From: Pachypanchax playfairii
Taxonomy: Eukaryota > Chordata > Actinopteri > Cyprinodontiformes > Aplocheilidae
NCBI GenBank assembly: GCA_006937955.1
Contig: SSNP01000031.1
Span: 2,815,928 to 2,879,927 of the forward strand
Direction of reading: 5' to 3'
DNA length: 64,000 nt
Shown here: positions 10,801-22,260 of the stretch, in pieces
How positions within the stretch are numbered: position 1 is the stretch's first letter
Layout of the letters: each line of letters opens with the position of its first letter
Program-made: the position numbers and the translations under genes
Notes under the pieces: generated by a model
What the model was told of the DNA's origin: nothing
The model's database searches: none
Seen by the model: only the letters and a program-made list of their open reading frames with translations

Positions 10801-13800
10801 TAACAGTCAGTAACCCTCAGTAACAGTCAGTAAACCTCAGTAACAGTTAGTAAACCTCAGTAACCCATCAGTAACTGTCAGTAACCCTCGGTAACTGTCA
10901 GTAAACCTCAGTAACAGTCAGTAAACCTCAGTAACCCATCAGTAACTGTCAGTAACCCTCGGTAACAGTCAGTAAACCTCAGTAACCCATCAGTAACTGT
11001 CAGTAAACCTCAGTAACAGTCAGTAAACCTCAGTAACAGTCAGTAAACCTCAGTAACCCTCGGTAACAGTCAGTAAACCTCAGTAACAGTCAGTAAACCT
11101 CAGTAACCCATCAGTAACTGTCAGTAACCCTCAGTAACAGTCAGTAAACCTCAGTAACAGTCAGTAAACCTCAGTAACCCATCAGTAACTGTCAGTAAAC
11201 CTCAGTAACCCATCAGTAACAGTCAGTAAACCTCAGTAACCCATCAGTAACTGTCAGTAACCCTCGGTAACAGTCAGTAAACCTCAGTAACAGTCAGTAA
11301 ACCTCAGTAACCCATCAGTAACTGTCAGTAACCCTCAGTAACAGTCAGTAAACCTCAGTAACCCATCAGTAACTGTCAGTAACCCTCGGTAACAGTCAGT
11401 AAACCTCAGTAACAGTCAGTAAACCTCAGTAACCCATCAGTAACTGTCAGTAACCATTTGTAATAGTCAGTAAACCTCAGTAACAGTCAGTAAACCTCAG
11501 TAACCCATCAGTAACTGTCAGTAACCCTCGGTAACAGTCAGTAAACCTCAGTAACAGTCAGTAAACCTCAGTAACCCATCAGTAACTGTCAGTAACCCTC
11601 AGTAACAGTCAGTAAACCTCAGTAACAGTCAGTAAACCTCAGTAACCCATCAGTAACTGTCAGTAACCCTCGGTAACAGTCAGTAAACCTCAGTAACCCA
11701 TCAGTAACTGTCAGTAACCCTCGGTAACAGTCAGTAAACCTCAGTAACAGTCAGTAAACCTCAGTAACCCATCAGTAACTGTCAGTAACCCTCGGTAACA
11801 GTCAGTAAACCTCAGTAACCCATCAGTAACTGTCAGTAACCCTCGGTAACAGTCAGTAAACCTCAGTAACAGTCAGTAAACCTCAGTAACCCATCAGTAA
11901 CTGTCAGTAACCCTCGGTAACAGTCAGTAAACCTCAGTAACCCATCAGTAACTGTCAGTAACCCTCTGTAATAGTCAGTAAACCTCAGTAACAGTCAGTA
12001 AACCTCAGTAACCCATCAGTAACTGTCAGTAACCCTCGGTAACAGTCAGTAAACCTCAGTAACCCATCAGTAACTGTCAGTAACCATCGGTAACAGTCAG
12101 TAAACCTCAGTAACAGTCAGTAAACCTCAGTAACCCATCAGTAACTGTCAGTAACCATTTGTAATAGTCAGTAAACCTCAGTAACAGTCAGTAAACCTCA
12201 GTAACCCATCAGTAACTGTCAGTAACCCTCGGTAACAGTCAGTAAACCTCAGTAACCCATCAGTAACTGTCAGTAACCCTCAGTAACAGTCAGTAAACCT
12301 CAGTAACAGTCAGTAAACCTCAGTAACCCATCAGTAACTGTCAGTAACCCTCGGTAACAGTCAGTAAACCTCAGTAACCCATCAGTAACTGTCAGTAACC
12401 CTCAGTAACAGTCAGTAAACCTCAGTAACAGTCAGTAAACCTCAGTAACCCATCAGTAACTGTCAGTAACCCTCGGTAACAGTCAGTAAACCTCAGTAAC
12501 CCATCAGTAACTGTCAGTAACCCTCAGTAACAGTCAGTAAACCTCAGTAACAGTCAGTAAACCTCAGTAACCCATCAGTAACTGTCAGTAACCCTCGGTA
12601 ACAGTCAGTAAACCTCAGTAACCCATCAGTAACTGTCAGTAACCCTCGGTAACTGTCAGTAAACCTCAGTAACAGTCAGTAAACCTCAGTAACCCCTCAG
12701 TAACTGTCAGTAACCCTCAGTAACAGTCAGTAAACCTCAGTAACAGTCAGTAAACCTCAGTAACAGTCAGTAAACCTCAGTAACAGTCAGTAAACCTCAG
12801 TAACCCATCAGTAACTGTCAGTAACCCTCGGTAACAGTCAGTAAACCTCAGTAACAGTCAGTAAACCTCAGTAACCCATCAGTAACTGTCAGTAACCCTC
12901 AGTAACAGTCAGTAAACCTCAGTAACCCATCAGTAACTGTCAGTAACCATCGGTAACAGTCAGTAAACCTCAGTAACAGTCAGTAAACCTCAGTAACCCA
13001 TCAGTAACAGTCAGTAAACCTCAGTAACAGTCAGTAAACCTCAGTAACCCATCAGTAACTGTCAGTAAACCTCAGTAAGAGTCAGCCCTGCTCCTTGAGG
13101 TGGTAAATATGTAAATATAAACTTCAGACTATTTTTACCACCTTTTTGTTAGACAGACGTGTCCAAATGTTTTGAGAGTGACACAGATGTTGGTTTGCAC
13201 AAAGTTTGCTGCTTTGGTTTTTTCTGAGAGCAGTTTGAATAAACTCCAGAATGTTCTGAAGATCAGATGAATCAAAGTTCTTCTGAACTTAATTCATGAA
13301 ACCTGTTTCCCCTGTGTGTCATCGCTGCTATAAAACAACCTGTTGAACTTCAAGGAAAGACGTTCAGTTGTTGTGAAGAAGCTTCAGGATGTCTAAGAAA
13401 GTCCAGCAAGTACCAGGACCATCTCCTAAAGATGATCCAGCTGTAGGATCAGAGTGACGCCAGTGCAGAGCTGCTCAGGAACTGCAGCAGACAGATGTGA
13501 GAACATCTGCACAGTGAGACTGTTGGAAGATGGTTTGGTGTCAAGAAGGACTGCAAAGAAGTTGCTTGTCTCCAAAAACCATCAGAGACAGAGTCTGCAT
13601 AAAATCCAGTTAGTATACTAATGAAGTCTGGGGTCGAGTTATTGTCTCTGATGTGGACTGCTGAGGACTGGGGACAAGTCATTATCTCATAAAAACAACC
13701 ATAAATACTGAATGTTACTAAAACGTCCTCCAACAGCAACTTCTTCATCCATCCAAGATCAGTTTGGTCTTTTCCAGCATGATGGAGCTTCGGGTCATCA

Positions 13801-16800
13801 GGACAAAGAGACTCGAGGAACAAAACATTGAAACTTTGGGTCCATGTCCAGGAAACTCCCCAGACCTTAATTCAGTTGAGAACTTGTGGTTGATCCTCAA
13901 GAAGCAGGTGGACAAACTAAAACCCAGTAACTGTAACAAGCTCCAGCTTTAATGATGATGATGATGAATGAGCTGCATCAGGATTTAAACCAGAAGTTGA
14001 TTGACAGCAGGACGAGTTGCAGGACTTTAAACTCTTTACATGAACATGATGTAACTGTAAAAAAAAAACATTAAAACTGATTATGTTTGTAACTAAACTT
14101 TAATACAGAAACAAACTGATAAAGTTATAAAAGCACTGAAGCAGCAAATTGAAACCAACATGTGTCTCATTCTCAGAAGGTTTGAACATGATTATATCAG
14201 CTGACACATGAACGTGTTTGTAAATGTCTCATCCTGGTTGAGTCAGTCTGTCTTTTGGTTTTGCAGGTTCTTGCTGCAGAGTCTGGAGGATTTGGACTCC
14301 AGCCTCCGTAAACTCAACTCCCGTCTGTTTGTGATTCGAGGCCAACCCACCGATGTCTTTCCAAGACTTTTCAAGGTGACACGTCCTCCTGGTTTAGGCT
14401 CTGAGCTACACAAGCATCACCCAACATCCATTTAAACACCCTCTCGTTTAGATATCTCCTGTGGCTGAGAGGTGGGGCTACACCTGGACAGGTTACTAGT
14501 CCATCACAGGGTCACATAGAGACAAACATCCACACACACTCACACTGAGGGCCAACTGAGTCACCAGTTAAACTAGCATGCATGTCTCTGATGTGTGGGG
14601 AGGAAACCCACGTGCACGGGGAGAACATGCATCATCCAGGATGACTGAAACACGTGAACAGTCCGTCTTTCAACTCTGTTTTACAGGAATGGAAGATCAC
14701 TCGTCTGTCTTACGAGTACGACTCCGAGCCCTTCGGGAAGGAGCGAGATGCTGCCATTAAGAAGCTGGCCTCGGAGGCGGGAGTGGAGGTGACGGTTCGA
14801 ATCTCCCACACGCTTTATGACCTGGACAAGTGAGTTCATACAACAACACGGGAGATTTTTATGTGTGTATGTCGGTTTGTGGCATTTTCCTCTGTGAACT
14901 CCAGGATCATAGAGTTGAATGGGGGTCAGTCGCCTCTCACCTACAAGCGGTTCCAGACTCTGATCAGTCGCATGGATCCAGTGGAGCTGCCTGCAGACTC
15001 CATCACAGCTGAGGTCATGGGAAGATGCACCACGCCGCTGTCTGAAGACCACGATGAGAAGTTTGGGGTTCCCTCACTGGAGGAACTGGGTGAGTCTTCA
15101 GCTGAGGTTCCACCAGGTTGTGTGTGAAGACATAACGAATATAAACCTTCCACATGAATTCTGCAGGTTTTGACACTGAAGGTCTGTCGTCAGCTGTTTG
15201 GCCAGGAGGAGAGACGGAAGCGCTCACACGACTCGAGAGGCACTTAGAGAGGAAGGTCAGTGTTTAACCAGCAGCTTCCTGTTCTGTCACTCAAAACAGG
15301 CTTCATCACATCACCTCTCCTGTGTTTGGTTTTTCATATCTGATCATGTGACTGCGTCACCATCAGGCGTGGGTGGCCAACTTTGAGCGTCCCAGAATGA
15401 ACTCCAACTCGCTGCTCGCCAGCCCAACGGGCCTCAGCCCGTACCTGCGCTTCGGCTGCCTCTCCTGCCGCCTGTTCTACTTCAAACTGACCGACCTGTA
15501 CAGGAAGGTAAGTACATTAACCGTACACGGAAAGATGAGTTACTCTGATGGGGTTAAATTTAAAACCATGAAACACAAAGAGCGATCGAATCATGTCTAA
15601 TTAAAGTTACAACTACATCAAACTGCAGTTCTAATCCGAACGGGAAATAAAGAGGGACAGACTGAAGCCTTTCCTCTCACGTCAGCTGTTTCCTCCAGAT
15701 CAAAGTGATTAGAAACAACTTGTTTGACATGTTGAATCCTTTAATGTGAACCGTGGTCCTGACTCTGACTCGTTGCAGGTGAAGAGGAACAGCTGCCCCC
15801 CCCTGTCGCTCTACGGTCAGCTGCTGTGGCGGGAGTTCTTCTACGCAGCAGCAACCAACAACCCCTGCTTCGACAAGATGGAGAGTAACCCCATCTGCGT
15901 TCAGATCCCGTGGGATCGAAACCCCGAGGCGCTGGCCAAGTGGGCCGAGGGCCGGACCGGCTTCCCCTGGATCGATGCCATCATGACTCAGCTGAGGCAG
16001 GAAGGCTGGATCCACCATCTGGCCAGACACGCCGTGGCTTGTTTCCTGACCAGAGGAGACCTGTGGATCAGCTGGGAGGAGGGCATGAAGGTAAAACACG
16101 GAGAAAAGGGACAGACAGTCTGTCCCAGCAGGAAAGATTCTAAAGCATTTGAGCGTTCTGAGCTGACCCGGGACATTTTGAATGATGTGTTCAGGTGTTT
16201 GAGGAGCTGCTGCTGGATGCAGACTGGAGTGTGAACGCAGGCAGCTGGATGTGGCTCTCCTGCAGCTCCTTCTTCCAGCAGTTCTTCCACTGCTACTGCC
16301 CCGTTGGTTTCGGCCGCCGCACTGACCCAAACGGAGATTACATCCGGTGAGATGAACTACAGTGACATTTGGTTATGAATGAGTGAATGTTCAATTGTAG
16401 TGGAACCACTTAATGAATGTTGTGGATCTTTTCCTGTAAAATCTTCCAGGAGAATCCTTAGAATCAGTTCAGTGTTTCTTATTGATAAATAATGGAGGAC
16501 TGATGTGGTCTCCATCCGGTGTGTTTTCTTTACTTAGGCGTTACCTGCCCGTCCTGAGGGGGTTTCCTGCTAAATATATCTATGATCCTTGGAACGCTCC
16601 AGAGGCCGTGCAGAAGGCCGCCAAATGCATCATAGGCGTTCATTACCCGAAGCCCATGGTGAACCACGCAGAGGCCAGCTGCATCAACATCGAGCGAATG
16701 AAGCAGATCTACCAGCAGCTGTCTCGGTACAGAGGCCTCGGTAAGAACACACAGCTGAAGAGTTCAGCAGAGTCCAGCACAGGGTTCCAACTGAAAACTC

Positions 16801-17484
16801 ACGGATTTGTTCTCATCCTTTAGGCCTTCTGGCCACAGTTCCATCCAACTCCAACGGGACTGGGAACAACGAGATGTCCTCAGACTGTTCAGGATTCTCT
16901 GTTGAGGCTTCAAATAAGGCTGCAGCTCCTCCAGCTGGTAAGAAACACTTCAGAGTCTGTGACTCTGTCAGGACGTTTACACATTAACCGGCGAGGAGCC
17001 GGGACAGTCTGACTGGCTGAAACAGCATCATGCTTTTTTTCTGCAGCCTATCAGATGGCAGCTCATTCTCAGGGAGACTGGCAGGGCGGAGTCATGATGT
17101 ACGTGCAGGCTGAGCCACAGAATGGCGCTGGCACACATCAGCAAGGTGGGATGAACTTCCTGTTGTCACATGTTGCTCCCTCGTCTTCAGGTGGCGTTCA
17201 GCTTGTTTGATCTGTCATTTCCAGGTTTTACTGCGAGTCCCAGTATGATGCGTTACAATCAGAGCCCCCAGCAGACCCCCGGTCCTGCAGCTCACAGAGG
17301 TAAACGTCTCCTCAGTCAGACCACGTTGTCTGTCTTCTTTCAAATGAGTCTGTCAATATTACAAACTCCTTTTTCCTTTAAAGGGCCTGAGCATCCTCCC
17401 CCCACACAGACCAGTGGGAAAAGACCCAATGAAGATTCTGGGAACAGTCGAGGCTCTAAAGTCCAGAGGCAGAGCGACCGCTAA
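7826..17484 (+). CDS. cry1: Cryptochrome 1 (circadian repressor)
   Basis: Thirteen coding exons: 7826-7983, 14267-14375, 14687-14829, 14905-15089, 15167-15255, 15367-15507, 15779-16090, 16195-16346, 16538-16740, 16824-16937, 17047-17145, 17225-17299 and 17384-17484. All introns are GT-AG with matching phases, for a 626-aa product. It starts MVINTIHWFRKGLRLHDNP. The photolyase-like alpha/beta domain is in exons 1-4. The FAD-binding helical domain is in exons 5-9, with GRTGFPWIDAIMTQLRQEGW and WLSCSSFFQQFFHCYCP. The variable tail starts near residue 498 and ends GKRPNEDS...SKVQRQSDR, the CRY1-type ending. Vertebrate CRY1 binds PER and represses CLOCK-BMAL1 in the nucleus. The repressive type, not a photolyase or CRY4, is indicated by the near-identity of the core with CRY1. 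Teleosts keep several cry1 copies and I cannot say which one this is. Adjacency to abtb3 in head-to-head orientation supports orthology with human CRY1. Confidence 0.97.
9507..9517 (-). promoter_or_regulatory. cry1: Candidate ROR/REV-ERB element in cry1 intron 1
   Basis: The minus strand reads AAAGTAGGTCA, an exact match to the RORE consensus WAWNTRGGTCA. A one-mismatch copy, GAAGTAGGTCA, is at 9461-9471 on the plus strand, and another, TTATTAGGTCA, at 9822-9832. Mammalian Cry1 is known to carry such elements in intron 1. Function here is inferred. Confidence 0.45.
10167..13083. repeat. 2.9-kb satellite of 10-bp units (CAGTAAMNNT) in cry1 intron 1
   Basis: Almost the whole interval is a run of decamers such as CAGTAACAGT, CAGTAAACCT, CAGTAACTGT, CAGTAACCCT and CGGTAACAGT, with an 11-mer CAGTAACCCAT at intervals. 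The variants recur in a set order, giving higher-order blocks of roughly 50-70 bp. The unit length is close to one helical turn. No stop-free reading frame and no sign of coding use. Confidence 0.97.
13370..14095 (+). mobile_element. Degenerate Tc1/mariner transposon in cry1 intron 1
   Basis: The plus strand around 13764-13952 reads PGNSPDLNSVENLWLILKKQ, the conserved region around the third catalytic acidic residue of Tc1-type transposases. Upstream sequence (13376-13600) resembles the N-terminal helix-turn-helix region but is broken by stops and deletions. No intact frame remains and no clear terminal inverted repeats were found. Confidence 0.75.
14440..14640. repeat. Dispersed teleost repeat in cry1 intron 2
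   Basis: It contains GGACAGGTTACTAGTCCATCACAGGG and GTGTGGGGAGGAAACCCACGTGCACGGGGAGAACATGC-like segments. The same segments occur at 34460-35425 (interrupted), 41110-41300 and 50393-50710, so this is a copy of a dispersed family. Non-coding. Confidence 0.7.
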
Positions 17485-17960
17485 CCAGTGAGTAACAAAC
17501 ACCTGCCAACGCTTATTCTAGACTCGTCAGGCTTCAAAACACATTAATGGGTCCAGGTCTTAAAGGTTGGAACAAGGGGATATTTGATAGATTATGAGTA
17601 ATCAATATCACTGGAGACCCTGATGAAGCTGTACAGTTTCTCTTTAATCAGTCTAGATGAGTTCAAACAGTTAACATTTGTGAATGTGTTTTATTGCAGG
17701 TGTTTGTGCACAACCACAACACATATCACACACTCAGACCTTCAGGACCAGCGTGTCTCCTACCTGCTCGTCACCATGACGCCTGCAGCTACCTGTCGGC
17801 GCCGAGCAGCTGAACCTGCTGTAAATAATTCTGCTCACACGTGTACAGATTGGGATTGTGTGTGTTTCCTCTCTTTGTGTAGACCCATTGATATATTTTT
17901 GATATAAGAAATCATGATATGATTTTTGTTTCTTTTCATTTATAATAAAGAAAAAACCTT
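17485..17960 (+). promoter_or_regulatory. cry1: cry1 3' UTR with probable intron and poly(A) signal
   Basis: A donor GTGAGT begins three bases after the stop codon (17488), and an acceptor TTATTGCAG ends at 17699. The 3' UTR therefore probably contains a 212-bp intron. AATAAA occurs at 17944-17949. With the junction so close to the stop, nonsense-mediated decay would not be expected. Confidence 0.6.
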
Positions 17961-18830
17961 TACAGAGTCCACAGAAAACCTTGTGTCTGATAGTCCAGTA
18001 GATGTTTTGGACCCACCAGGTGTGACAGTGTTGTTGTACTTGTGAACTTGTTTCATTTCTTACCAGGTAATAAAATATGTCAGTTATTATCAAAGAAACA
18101 TGAGAAATAAAGAACATTAATCATGTCTGCTGTAAAATCCCTCAAAAATAAATGTCCAAACCTGATATGCTTCACGTGTCTTCACTTGTCACGTCACATG
18201 TCCTTTTAAATCAGCTGTGGGTTCAGATACATTTAAAATGTCTCCTGTGGACAAAGTCGTCCCCCCTCTGGACAGAACCGTGAGCAGTAACATTTAATTC
18301 ATCTTCACCTGCAAACCGTTTCTGGGGTTTTCATCAGGCACTGATGAGCCACCTCTAATCTTAAACACGTGCCTCACGTACAGGTGGTCTTCAACTGATC
18401 CAGCACAGCGGATGCGACCTCTGCTCGAGCTCGGAGCTCCTCAGGTGCACGCGCACAGACTAAAAGCATGCATGTTGGGGTCTTGTCCAGGTGTAGCCCC
18501 TCCCCTCGCCCAATGCCCGCGGCAAACTGACACAATTACCTTTGATCATAACAAAAACTGTAGGATAAATCCTGACGTTAAGTCCAAACGTCTAACCAAC
18601 CATGATCCCCATACGTGATCCTGATCTGACCATAGACATGTATATAATGTCAATGGGTCTGACCATTGACTTGTATAGAAAGCTTTCTATACAAGTCAAT
18701 GGGTCTGACGGTATCGTTCTGCCACCTGGTGACACTTTATAGTACCACCTAGTTCCGCTTGTCCAGTGACGTAACATGACAGCTGATGAACTACCGCCAT
18801 CTAGTGGTCAGATTGGATAAAACACCACCG
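17960..18830. other. Intergenic between cry1 and the LINE cluster
   Basis: No gene recognised. The region includes the 40-bp perfect palindrome at 18663-18702. Confidence 0.6.
18663..18702. repeat. 40-bp perfect palindrome with no spacer
   Basis: Arms of 20 bp, CCATTGACTTGTATAGAAAG and its exact complement, meet at AAGCTT. The surrounding sequence repeats GTCAATGGGTCTGAC on both sides. A related short inverted repeat, CCATAGACAT...ATGTCTATGG, is at about 59831-59863. Confidence 0.9.
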
Positions 18831-18834
18831 AAAT

Positions 18835-20157
18835 ACAAAGTCAAAAGTCAAAGTCAGCTTTATTGTCAAATAGGCTATATGCACGACACAAAGGACAGAT
18901 GAAATTGGTTTCCTCTCAAACCAAAGTACAAACATGAAATATATAAAAACACCCATACATTTAGAAGAAAATAAAAAGTATAAAATATAAAAATAGTGCA
19001 AAATATAATTCAAAGGCAGAAACTGATGTGAGGATGTAAACAAAAAGTGATTAAAGTGATTAAAGTGAGGTAGTGCGTTGGGGTGCAAGTAAGTGGTGGA
19101 GGGTGGAACATGGGATGAGTCCTGAGATCAGTCTGTGACATGAGGCAGGGGGCTGAGTGGGGGTAGAGCAGGGAGAGAGTTCAGTTTTCTGACCGCCTGA
19201 TGAAAGAAGCTGTCCCTGAGCCTGGTGGTATTGGCCCGGAGGCTCCTCAATCTCCTCCCCAATGGCAGCAGGTGGCTTTCCGGGTGAGAAGTGAGTTGTA
19301 GATGTCCTGAAGGGGCGTGAGGGAGACACCAATGATCTTCTCAGCTGCTCTCACAGTGCGTTGCAGAGTCTTGCGGCAGGACACGGTGCAGGCGCCGTAC
19401 CACACAGTGATGCAGCTGGTGAGGATGCTCTCGATGGTGCCTCTGTAGAAAGTGTGCATGATGGGAACCGGGGCTCTTGCTCTCCTCAGTTTGCAGAGAA
19501 AGTACAGGCGTTGTTGGGCTTTTTTGGCCAGTGATGCAGTGTTGTGACTCCAGGATAGATCTTGGCTGATGTGCACACCCAGGAACTTGGTGCTGCTCAC
19601 TCTCTCCACTGCAGCACCACTGATTGTAAGTGGTGCATGCTGGGTGCGCGCTCTCCTGAAGTCCACAACAATCTCCTTGGTCTTCTCCACGTTCAGGTGG
19701 AGATTGTTGTCTTTGCACCACAGGTCCTGGATGGAGGAGTCCAGGTCCTGGATATAGGAGTGCAGGCCCTAGATGGAGGAGTCCAGGTCGTGCATGATGG
19801 AGAACAGGTCCTAGATGGAGGAGTCCAGGTCCTGGATGGAGAAAAAACAGGTCCTGGATGGAGGGCAGATCAGCACCAGTGAGCCTCTCTGCAGTCTGTT
19901 TCTGTCTAGTTTGGTTGCTGATCCAAACCAGAACCTGATGGACCAGCAGAGACTCGATGATGGTTCTGTAGAAGTTCACTAGCAGCAGCTCCTGTAGCAG
20001 GCTGAACTTCTTAAGCTGCTGCAGGAAGCTCAACCTCTGCTGGACCTTCTTAATGACTATGTTGGCTGTCTACTTCAGGTCTTGGGTGATGGTGGTCCCC
20101 AGAAACCAGAATGTGTCCACTATAGTTCCCTATATATAGTTCCCTAGTTCACTATAG
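18835..20157 (-). mobile_element. Rex1/L2-clade LINE, antisense, 5'-truncated
   Basis: Minus-strand frames at 19247-19690 carry the C-terminal RT/thumb region, with KTKEIVVDFRRAR, FLGVHIS.DLSW and LTSCITVWYGACT, typical of Rex1/CR1-like fish LINEs. The 3' end lies at about 18840, where the plus strand reads TCAAAGTCAGCTTTATTGTCAAA, a typical LINE tail. Frameshifts separate the 5' part at 19341-20033. A short minisatellite of about 20 bp (GGAGGAGTCCAGGTCCTGGAT) expands it at about 19725-19865. Inactive. Confidence 0.85.
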
Positions 20158-21810
20158 ATCATAAGATCCTATTGAAGAGGCTTGAATATGATATTGGGAT
20201 TCAGGGAACTGCATTAAACTGGTTTGAATCATATTTAACTGAAAGATTCCAGTTTGTTCATGTAAATAATGAATCTTATTCATATACCAGAGTCAGTCAT
20301 GGAGTTCCTCAGGGTTCAGTGCTTGGACCAATCCTCTTTACTCTATATATGTTACCGCTTGGTAAAATTATTAGACAACATGGTATAAAATTCCATTTTT
20401 ATGCTGATGATACTCAGTTATATCTATCAATGAAGCCTGATGAGACCAACCAGCTGCAGAGATTACAAGCTTGTCTTAATGATGTAAAACGTTGGATGAC
20501 GCTTAATTTTTTGCTTTTAAATTCAGACAAGACAGAGGTTGTGACTTTTGGGCCTGAGAATCTTAGGAACAAGTTATGTAGTCAGTCATCAACGTTGGAT
20601 GGCATTAATTTGGCCTCCAACAAGAAGGTAAAGAACCTGGGTGTTATCTTTGACCAGGACATGTCCTTTAGTTCTCATATAAAGCATGTTACCAGGACGG
20701 CTTACTTCCACCTGCGTAATGTTGCTAAAATTAGGAGCATTTTGAATCAAAGAGATGCAGAAACTTTAGTTCATGTATTTATTACTTCTAGACTTGATTA
20801 CTGTAATTCATTATTATCAGGATGTTCTAATAGTTCTGTTAAAGGCCTCCAGCTGATCCATAATGCTGCTGCCAGAGTTCTGATGAGAGTTAGAAGGAGA
20901 GACCATATTTCTCCTGCTTTAGCATCACTTCATTGGCTCCCTGTAAGGTCTAGAATAAAGTTTAAGGTTTTACTTTTGACGTATAAGGCCTTGAACGACC
21001 AAGCTCCAGCTTATATTAAAGATCTTATTGTTCCATATGCTCCTAACAGAGCACTTTGCTCTCAGACTGCAGGTCTGCTTGTAGTTCCTAGAATTTCTAA
21101 AAGTAGAATGGGAGGAAGAGCTTTTAATTATCAGGCTCCTCTCCTGTGGAACCAGCTTCCACTTTTTATCCGTGAGGCAGACACCTTGTGTAGTTTTAAG
21201 AATAGACTTAAAACTTTCCTTTTTACACAATCCAATAGTCAGGGTTAGCTTGGGTTCTCCTGAGCTTTCCCTTTAGTTATGCTGCTATAGGTTTAGACTG
21301 CCGGAGGACATACTGACCACATTTCTTCACTCTGCTGTCTTTCTTTACTGTGGCTGCCTCTGAGGAGGGTGTATCTCACATAAACAAGGGATGAAATATT
21401 CCCACTAGAACCATCAAATTGTTATTGCCTTGATTGTTACTGCTGCCATTAACTGTTTCTCTGTTTATCTTTCCATAGACATGACGACTGGCCCAAATCC
21501 ATTAGTGTTTGTCTGTGTCTCTTTCCTGTCAGCTCAGACCCTAGTCGGCTAAGGCAGAAGGCCGCCCCTCCTGAGCCGGGTTCTGCTAGAGGTTTCTTCC
21601 TGTTAAAAGGGAGTCGTTCCTTTCCACTGTCGCCAATCGTGCTGCTCAGGATGGGGGATTGTGCTGAAATAACAATTCAGCCCAATCGGCTGGTTCCTTA
21701 GATAGAAAATGTTTTATTATTAATTGATTGATTTTTCTGTGAAGTGCCTTGAAATGACTTTGTCATGAACTGGCGCTTTATAAATAAATAAACTTGAAAC
21801 TTGAAACTTA
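20158..21810 (+). mobile_element. L2-type (Maui-like) LINE, 5'-truncated, with long intact RT frame
   Basis: A 358-codon open frame at 20172-21248 covers the RT palm onward. It has SHGVPQGSVLGP, the catalytic FYADDTQLYL, LNSDKTEV and the thumb region NLGVIFDQDMSF...SRLDYCNSLL. It ends LLWNQLPLFIREADTLCSFK. The endonuclease and the N-terminal RT are missing, so it cannot move itself. The 3' UTR contains the unit that became the satellite at 1-590 and ends at about 21809 in AATAAATAAACTTGAAACTT. The undamaged frame suggests fairly recent insertion, next to or inside older antisense LINE sequence. Confidence 0.9.
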
Positions 21811-21819
21811 TAGTTACAG

Positions 21820-22260
21820 CTGTGTTGTGCATGATAATTGGGGGTTGGGGTGGAGGCTCCTGAAGTCCACTGTTATCTCCACAGTTCTTAGAGTGTTGAG
21901 CTCTAGATGATTCTGACTGCTCCAGAGGACCACCTGGTCCACTTCCTGTCTGTGAGCAGATTTGTTTCTGTCCCTGATGAGGATGACGACCATCATGTAG
22001 TTTGCAAACTTCAGATGGTTCACTGGAGGAGCAGCTGAGAGAATAGCAGGTGGACAAGACACATCCTTGGGGGGCACTGGTGCTGATGGTTCAGGTGTTG
22101 AGTTCTGGGTCTGCCTGGGGTATCCTCCCAGAAGTTCTTGGTAACTCTGTATGGGGCGGCATCCAGCAGGTCTCCAAACCAGAAGTCTGATTAACCTCAG
22201 CTGATTAAGTCCTGATCCATCAGGGTCCAAAAGTTGTTCCAAATTAATCACAGTCTGTGA
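21820..22260 (-). mobile_element. LINE RT fragment, antisense, degenerate
   Basis: The minus strand contains a diverged RT segment around TVEITVDFRS, equivalent to the KTKEIVVDFRR region of the 18835-20157 copy. It is therefore a separate, older copy and not the displaced half of that one. Frames are broken. Confidence 0.7.

Larger units (their letters stand above)
7984..14266 (+). other. cry1: cry1 intron 1 (6.3 kb)
   Basis: The intron holds unremarkable sequence at 7984-10160, apart from three TAGGTCA cores at 9465-9471, 9507-9513 (minus strand) and 9826-9832. A decamer satellite fills 10167-13083 and a dead Tc1-type element lies at about 13370-14090. No additional exon was recognised. Confidence 0.8.

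Noticed and set aside
10167..13083. Regular short repeats as a CRISPR array
   Set aside because: Units are 10-11 bp with no unique spacers, in an intron of a vertebrate gene.
16482..16823. Separate 113-codon gene in the cry1 region
   Set aside because: It is cry1 exon 9 plus intron sequence on either side.
20172..21248. Host gene with a reverse transcriptase domain
   Set aside because: L2 family features, a LINE 3' tail, and another copy of the same ORF end at 595-870.
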